64,000 nt of DNA from Desmodus rotundus (lineage: Eukaryota; Chordata; Mammalia; Chiroptera; Phyllostomidae). Location of the stretch: positions 165,627,220-165,691,219 of the forward strand of contig NC_071390.1 of NCBI RefSeq assembly GCF_022682495.2. The letters run 5' to 3'. The position numbers were made by a program, and so were the translations under genes. Below are positions 57,556 to 64,000 of the stretch, in pieces (the stretch's first letter is position 1; each line of letters starts with the position of its first letter). The notes under the pieces were generated by a model. That model was not told where the DNA came from, did no database searches, and saw only the letters and a program-made list of their open reading frames with translations.

Positions 57556-58790
57556 AAGAAAATTAACAAGAGCCCTTGTGAGCCAAACAAGATATATCTC
57601 CAGGGCCACCGGACTGCCAGCTGCCTGTACAGTTAATATCCTCAGGGGAAGTTTGAAGGAATTGTTATATCCCTAGAGCATTTGATGGTTACCAATCAGT
57701 TAAACTTGACAAAGAGCAAAAGCATTATTCATGTTGCATCCTTTTAGGAAAAGTGTTCATCATTTAATCTAAAAGTGAAACTATTTGCCCACTGGCAACT
57801 TTGAGAAACCTGTTTCTGGCTCTTCAATATTAACCAAGGTGTCAATAATCTTTGAGAAGGGGCCTCCGATATTCCAAAGCTATTTTTAAATGAGCAGAAC
57901 AATGGTCCCATGGGAATGGGCTTGTGATATATTCAGGCTTTAAAAGTTCTGCTTTTCAAACTATCAAACCAAGCTCCTGCAGGAGTAGACATTTGTTTAT
58001 TCTGCTTATCTCTCACCATCGTGAATACGGTCCTGCCTCTCAGTGGTCAGATTTCTACACATCACGCCTTATTTCTGCTCAGAAAGATAACTCCCAAAAG
58101 TTGGACGGTGTTTACCAAACTTGTTAGACTCACACAAAAGGATGCTAAATATTTGATGATAATCTTCCTGTTCTTTGAATTAATGTAAGTGTCAATCTAA
58201 ACAGCACATGTTGAACAAGGTTTTATTTTAATTTCATTCCCCACATTCCCTTCCCTTCACATAAATTCTAAGAATAAAATTAAAGTCAGCTCTAAAAAGT
58301 GTGTCTTTCCTCCTGTAAATGACATGAAGACATTAGTTTCGCCTTAATCACTTTTCATTTGAGCAGCTGAGGAAGGCTGAGCATGAATTTTTTATGTGTC
58401 AGATATCCTCCCCCACCTACTCAACCGCTTCCTGCTGTTTTCTGCATTTCTCTTCCTTTGGGTAATCTATTTCCTCCAAGGTATTTGGTGTTTTTGTAAA
58501 GAACATACAGCAATGCTGGTACCTTGGCAATTGAACACGCAAACATGGAAAGAGTCAAAGTTATTGGGAGATTTGGGGGCTATTCATGAGACATCCCCCG
58601 CCCCCCAGGCCCTGGGAAGCACTCCGAGAAGCATTCTCATTTCCAAGATGGGTGGGACTTTGTTATTTCCTCTCTGTGCCCACCTACAGGAGTTAAGTTC
58701 AGGGATTAAAATTTAATGAAGAATCAAGTTTGAAATTCTGCACCAGGGCACAATGCTTATAAATACACCACACTGATACTACCCGGGTAT
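57556..58790. other. unannotated sequence
   Basis: No gene or repeat recognised. A C-run at about 58594-58610 is G-rich on the minus strand. Confidence 0.3.
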
Positions 58791-58799
58791 TATAAATAA

Positions 58800-59345
58800 T
58801 ACATGGAATGTTGATTAAAATTTTGATGTAAATTTTAAAAACTTTATTAAAGTTGTAAAATAACTGACATGGGTTGTTTACAGTTGGATGACAACTTAAT
58901 TAATCAACTGCTGTCTCCGCTGCAATAAAGACTAGAAACGCGTATTCTCCACTTTATTTTTATCCCTGAAGAATGAGCCAGAAAACACAAAATTATCTCC
59001 CTTTCAAACACCAAATTATCTTTATTTCAAAACAGTCGGAGTACTAATTGTGAAGCATGACAGCGTGTAGTCCTCGCCTGCACTAATAATTAACCTGGAA
59101 AATACGAATCTCCCACATTTGAGTAGTGAGGAGCTACAGTATAACCAGAGAGCACTTCTGCACACTCAGTCCAGACATGATCCTTTTCGTCTTGGTACAG
59201 AGCAAATTTTCAATTGTCAAGTCACTAAACAATTTAATTCTGCGTTACAGATAAAAATTAAATGCACAAAGCATCACCATCTGAAAAATAAAAAAAAATA
59301 CACACAAATAGAGCCTATTGCTTGTTTCGGGACTCTTGCCTAATG
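58800..59345. promoter_or_regulatory. possible conserved non-coding element
   Basis: Inference only. About 550 repeat-free bases rich in TAAT/ATTA motifs (for example CTTAATTAATCAACTGC) and with isolated CpG (AACGCGTATTC). It has an enhancer-like texture, but no conservation test was possible. Confidence 0.2.
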
Positions 59346-60499
59346 AGATGTTCCCCCTTTTAAATGGGAAAAATTCCAGAACAATATTGAAGATAATGGT
59401 GAAACTAATATTTTTAGCTAGCTCTTTGTTACTTTATCATTGCCCTTCTCCAAGAGTTTTGTTCAGAGTTTAAGGCTTTAGGAATCACGAGATTCTATTT
59501 CTTAAGGTAAATTGTTTGGAATTGTTGATACAGGCTCCATTCATTCACCCCTTCACTCAGCGGACTTACTACCTACAAGCCACTATGATAGACATCGGAG
59601 AGTCGCAAGGGTCGGCTAAACGCAGTTCCACTGAAAAGAGTTTTCAGTGTAAAAGGCAAGATGCGTCACGGACAGAGATAACTTAGTAGCACACAGAGAC
59701 TAAGCCAAACATACTTCTGTTGCCGGTGGAAATGACTTCTTTCACGGTGTTGAGAGAAAAAAATTTCAAATGACACACGTGTGGACAAGTTTAAGCGTGG
59801 TGGTGAGATCTTCTTGGGGTTTAAGGGAAATAATACGCCCTCAGGGACACAGAGGGCAGCAAGGCTCTAGCACCCTCCCGAAAGCTTCTGTTAATCCTCC
59901 ATATATTTTCTTGGTTCTCAGTAATGATCAAGGAGCCGTTCAAACCATTCAACCCAGCTTCCTGATTCTTCCCAGGCTTGAGTTGGGCCCTCCCCATCCA
60001 ATCCCTTTCTGCAAGCTTTTGGGGTTCCATGACCTCTTTCCAATTCTATTATCCTTCCAGTTTTTCCCAGGTTAGGTTCTGTCCCTTTATGTTGTACTTT
60101 TGGCTTGTACTGTGCACGTCCAAAAGTAGAAACACTTCCCCCTGCACCACCTTCACTCCTTGTGCACAAGGAGTGCACAAGTCAGAAAGTTCTGCTCATC
60201 TGGTTTCTCCTGCATGCGTGCTCGGCAGGGAAACTTTCCTCTCTTCTTCCCTTGATAGTCTGGTACCGGTCTGCAACAGCCCTGGGGGGTGGGCGGGGGT
60301 TCTCGCCTGCTCTGAGAATTCAGTTTCCTTGGGGGCAGTCTCCTGGAGTGTGTGAATGAGTCTGTAAAAAATGTTGTAGCTTCCTAGTAAGCTTAATGGA
60401 ATGCTCTCCTAATATCTGACTCAGCTTACCGGTTTATTAAGTTTAATATCTAATTCCCTCTGCTCCCCTCCTTATTGATACCTCCCTATGCTAACACCT
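59346..60499. other. unannotated sequence
   Basis: Overlapping frames at 59770-60359 on both strands show no known protein. An L2-like end may lie at about 59530-59600. The palindrome at 60154-60175 is listed separately. Confidence 0.3.
60154..60175. repeat. perfect 22-bp palindrome
   Basis: CACTCCTTGTG followed directly by its reverse complement, with no spacer. The right half is followed by a second GTGCACAAG, so the core motif recurs in direct orientation within 33 bases. No repeat family recognised. Confidence 0.95.
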
Positions 60500-60655
60500 C
60501 TATTCAAATCCCAGCTCCATTCGGCCTCTAATTCTCAGTTTCCTCCTCTGTGAAGTATGATGTAAGTAATACCAATATCCCTGACATCATAAATGTGTTA
60601 TGAGGATTCAGTGAGGTAATTCATGAGGAGTACCTAGCATAATGTCCTATATATA
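60500..60655 (+). repeat. MIR SINE
   Basis: Sense: CCAGCTCCATTCGGCCTCTA, ATTCTCAGTTTCCTCCTCTG, GTAAGTAATACCAATATCCC, GTTATGAGGATTCAGTGAGG, TACCTAGCATAATGTCC. Confidence 0.88.
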
Positions 60656-60700
60656 TACATATATGTTTATATATATATATGTTTATATATAGTTAGTTTT
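60649..60700. repeat. TA-rich tract
   Basis: TATATATATACATATATG-type units continuing from the MIR tail. Confidence 0.85.
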
Positions 60701-61479
60701 CTATAAAAAGTTCATTCCTCTTTTCCTATCATTGTAGTGCTATTATCTACAATGTAGTGGTTGTTGTCCAAAGCAGTAATTGCCAGGTCCTGAGCTCTCA
60801 GTATTTAACAGGAAGCAATGGCTTATCATTACCCAGATCAGCATCCTTTTAAATTACACCATCCCATGATTATCCTGACCTTCCCTCTGGTCTCGGCCAT
60901 GTATAATGACTATCTCCTCAAACCATGCTTCAAATCCAACTCCTGTTGCTGTCTGCCAGCTTTCAACGCCGGCCCTGAATTAACCACTGAACGAAACCAT
61001 CCCGTGCACGGGGCACAAGGCAAGGGGCAGGGAGGCACCTCGGAGTCCTTCTCCCTAACCAGCGTGTCCCTAACTCTTCCACAGTCACTCTCAACTTCAA
61101 TGGAACGTTTTATCATCATCTTATCTGTCATGTTCCACTTTAATCTGCATTGCTCTAAAAAAAAGTATTTCTTAGACACGGTGAGGGATTAAAGTTTGAA
61201 ATTTTGAAGTCAAGCCTTCAGACATGACTTCTTCTGCCCCGTTTCCTGGAGTGAGTTTCTGCGCTGCCCTAAGGGCCTGGCCAGCATTGAACTCACCCTC
61301 TGCTTTGTGTGCTACTCAGGCTCTGTGCTGTGAGCAAAGGAGAGGCCAAGGGAAACCAGTGCGGGGCTTCGGCCGACCTGACTGCAGCTCCACTAACACA
61401 CACACTGGGGGGCTCAACCTCATTCTCCCCTGGGTCCTGACAGACACTCCCACACAGATATGAGGGGCCCCCTGCCTGG
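60701..61479. other. unannotated sequence
   Basis: Frames at 60818-61463 have no recognised product. 61370-61480 ends in a CCTGGGTCCTGACAG-like pyrimidine-AG motif without open exon context. Nothing else seen. Confidence 0.3.
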
Positions 61480-61800
61480 AGAGGGGGCTGCCTTCACCGT
61501 TTCACAAAGTTCAAATTATCAAAGGCCTCTCAACCTCGTCTAATCCAACCCCCTACTGGAGATCCAAATTCCCTTTCCCCTTTCAGTTGCCCTGCCCATC
61601 TTTCAGCTACTCCCTGCGCTGCACCCTCCTACTTAACTGCTGCTACAGCACTCCAAATGCACCTCCATTGGAGTCCAAGGCAATCCGTATCGTCACCACC
61701 AGTCGGTGTTTATCCCTTCAGGATTGCGCCACACTCAACTTCCCATCCTCAGCCCTTGGCTCGCACATACATAATGGGTGTCCAATAAGTATTTTTGAAC
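61480..61800 (+). repeat. possible L2 or CR1-type LINE fragment
   Basis: CTCGTCTAATCCAACCCCCT resembles a CR1/L3 block; the right edge GGGTGTCCAATAAGTATTTT resembles an L2 terminus. The two may be separate remnants. Confidence 0.45.
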
Positions 61801-62329
61801 AATTAGTAATTTAATGAAAAAATCAATCAAAATAGTGGAAATAAATGTAATGCTTCTTATCAGGACCCTAATTAGATTGAGTTCTAATAGTCTAATTAAC
61901 CACGGAAATGTTCTCTTAGTGGAATTCTTTCATCATGAAAGTTTCTAGACCCGAAAGTCCAAGTTTGACAACAAGTGAATTTCAGAGGATGAACAAAGAA
62001 CGTGGGCAGGAGATTCAGGGCTCGTGGACCACATGGAAGCAGCTGAGAAATTCTAGCTCACTCATATTTCTACTGTCTACTGCAATTCATTTGATGTCAT
62101 TGCTGAAATATCAATTTACCTTGAATTCTCATTCCTTTGCAGCCGCTAACCCACTTTTTTTGCTCTTCTTCCCAGAAAAAGACACTGATGCGATTTTCTA
62201 TTTTTGCCATCTGTGCCGGTTCTTCCCATTACTATGTCCAATAGGCAGCTCTCAGTCCTCACTGTGATGGACCTAATGGCATTATGTGGCATAGTTTATT
62301 AATTTCTCCTCCTTGAAACACTTTCTTCA
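61801..62329. other. unannotated sequence
   Basis: No gene recognised; may include the start of the L2 that follows. Confidence 0.3.
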
Positions 62330-63115
62330 CTTCACTACTTCTCGGGCTTTCTGGCTGGTTTCTCCCCATCTTCCTAACCTACAAACACAGGTGCACCCAC
62401 AGCCCTATCCTTGCAACTCTTACCTTCCCTCTCATCAGTCGCTTCTTTAGAAATCACATCCAATCTCGTAGGTTTACATACAAATTGTACATGGAAGGCT
62501 CCCAAATGTCTATCTCTGATCCAAACTTACCCACCAATTCCAGAGCTATAAATTCAACTATGTAGATAACATCTCCGCCTAGACTCCTCATAGGCACCTC
62601 TGACCCAACACTTCCAAAACTGAACTTTTATTCTTCTGCCTCAGATAATAGCAACCCTTTCTTTTCTGGCAGTTATTCAGACCAAACACCTTGGAATCAT
62701 TCCTGACTCCCGTCTTTCTCTCACATCCCACATTCACTCTGCCTGCAAATCCTGTTGATTCTACCTTCCAAATACTTCCAGAATCTGGTCACTTCCCATC
62801 ATCTTCACCCTGGCCCACAGCCGGCCCTCTTTCCTTGGATGATTACAAAAGTCTCCCAACTAGTCTTCCTGCTTCTATCTTTGCTCCCTCCACAGCTTAT
62901 TCTCAGGCCACAGCCAGAGCGATCTTGAAAGCTAGATGATGCCACTCCTCTGCCCAAACCCCCCATGGCCCCCATCTCATGAGAACAAAAGCTGACAATC
63001 TTAGAGGATCCTGTCACCTCTCCATGTCCCCGGCCTCATCTCCTACCACCTCCTCCGGGCTCTCTGTTCCAGCCAGAGTGGCTTCCTTGGTCTTCCTGAA
63101 ACACACTGGAGCCTA
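62330..63115 (+). repeat. L2 LINE, long sense fragment
   Basis: Sense L2 over about 780 bases: GAATCATTCCTGACTCCCGT, GCAAATCCTGTTGATTCTAC, TACTTCCAGAATCTGGTCAC, TTGGATGATTACAAAAGTCT, CCAACTAGTCTTCCTGCTTC, GCCACTCCTCTGCCCAAACC, CCTCATCTCCTACCACCTCC, GCTCTCTGTTCCAGCCAGAG. Several stops break its coding frame. It covers the part of L2 upstream of the 3' end seen at 17280-17722. Confidence 0.9.
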
Positions 63116-64000
63116 GAAGAAGATTTACCACGGGGCAGGGAGGTATCTGGTAACTACTTGCGGAAAAAAGGAGGCAGGAAGTGGAAAATGGCTCAAACAC
63201 AGCATTCAAAAGCAAAGTGGATATTGTTTAAATAATATGCTTTATTATTTTAACAGTCAGTACTCTTTAGAATATAGTTCAGCAGAATTGGCATTTTGAT
63301 ACTAGCTGTAAGACTAAATTGTAGGTATGTAACCATCCTTACTATTCAGTGTTTTCAGAAAATTATCTAAGTGTCCAGGGGAAAATGGAATGGATACATT
63401 AAAGATTCTCAGAATGCTTTTAAGAAACAATCCAAGCATTTTACACAAAAGGAAAAAAAAATCTAGGGGATTATTTAGAGGAGCATAGGCCTTTATTGTA
63501 TGGACAAATCAAAACTACAACACTGAAAAATAATTGATGTCATGCCAGAAAAATAAAAAAGGTTACAACTTAAAGGGGGAAAAGGGGTTAAAAGAAGTGA
63601 TCAACCTGTGATATCAGATAAAAAATTCAGAATAAGTCTCTATAACATTGTCATGGACACAGCTTTCCAATACTTTAGAGATCGACTTTAAAGGCATTCC
63701 CACTGTGCTTCAGAAATCACATATCTGGATCTGAGACATTTCAGTTACTGAAATTTTCATATTCTTGGTACAGTTTTAAGAAAAAGCATCCTGATGTCAA
63801 AGCTACAAACTGTGGAAACAGAGTAAATTTGGATCTGAACCAGGAGCTGAGAGATTCTGCAAAGACCCAGGACAGAGTGAACTGATCTCTACTGAGAGAG
63901 AGAAGCAAAAGGCTGATGTCACTGTTCATGCAGCCAAATTCAAAGTGACTACTCAATATTTGATGTAATTGCTTAGGGTGCCACCTGATATGACAAAGCA
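63116..64000. other. unannotated sequence
   Basis: AT-rich, no gene or repeat recognised. Confidence 0.35.

Noticed and set aside
1..64000. tRNA, rRNA or bacterial operon content
   Set aside because: No cloverleaf outside the tRNA-derived SINE heads, no rRNA-like block, and no ribosome-binding-site-spaced genes; the repeats are mammalian.

Overview
The window is eukaryotic, almost certainly bat nuclear DNA. It is AT-leaning, has long intergenic or intronic stretches, no open reading frame beyond about 160 codons, and a dense layer of old mammalian repeats (MIR, L2, L3/CR1, MER5A-like hAT elements, MaLR LTRs, an L1 piece). Two copies of a tRNA-derived SINE with the VES structure of bats (about 42929-43157 on the minus strand and 57311-57555 on the plus strand) point to Chiroptera, probably Yangochiroptera. 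Every repeat call here was made by eye against remembered family consensus, so family names are tentative and edges are approximate unless a target-site duplication is given.

The only stretch I would put forward as protein coding is a 124-base internal-exon candidate at 8490-8613 on the plus strand. It has an AG acceptor, 40 uninterrupted codons with protein-like composition and a CAG|GTAAAT donor. I do not recognise the protein. If it is real, much of the window is probably intron of that gene; if not, this is a gene desert.

Layout: 1-10.6 kb holds scattered MIR copies, a (GT)n microsatellite and the exon candidate. 10.6-27 kb holds three solo LTRs of ERV1-like structure (10619-11116 and 26111-26585, same family, plus strand; 25445-25922, another family, minus strand, with a 4-bp target duplication), several MaLR-like LTR remnants, L2 pieces and a repeated unclassified segment (22411-22553 and 23711-23861). 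27-41 kb holds a well-preserved MaLR LTR (30350-30795), MIR, hAT and L3/CR1 remnants and three G-runs. 41-43.3 kb is a repeat cluster: an antisense L2 carrying a perfect 23-bp hairpin, an internally deleted L1, and a VES SINE inserted into a MIR. 43-64 kb holds more MIR and L2, a hAT-like element with visible terminal inverted repeats (46958-47160), a GGC-rich triplet run in a MIR tail (51999-52026), the second VES SINE with a 25-unit TC tract, a 22-bp perfect palindrome (60154-60175) and a long L2 3' part (62330-63115).

I found no tRNA or rRNA gene, no CRISPR array, no bacterial or phage operon and no intact viral gene. The most interesting items are the exon candidate, the 41.5 kb hairpin, the unclassified repeat pair and the two putative conserved non-coding blocks.
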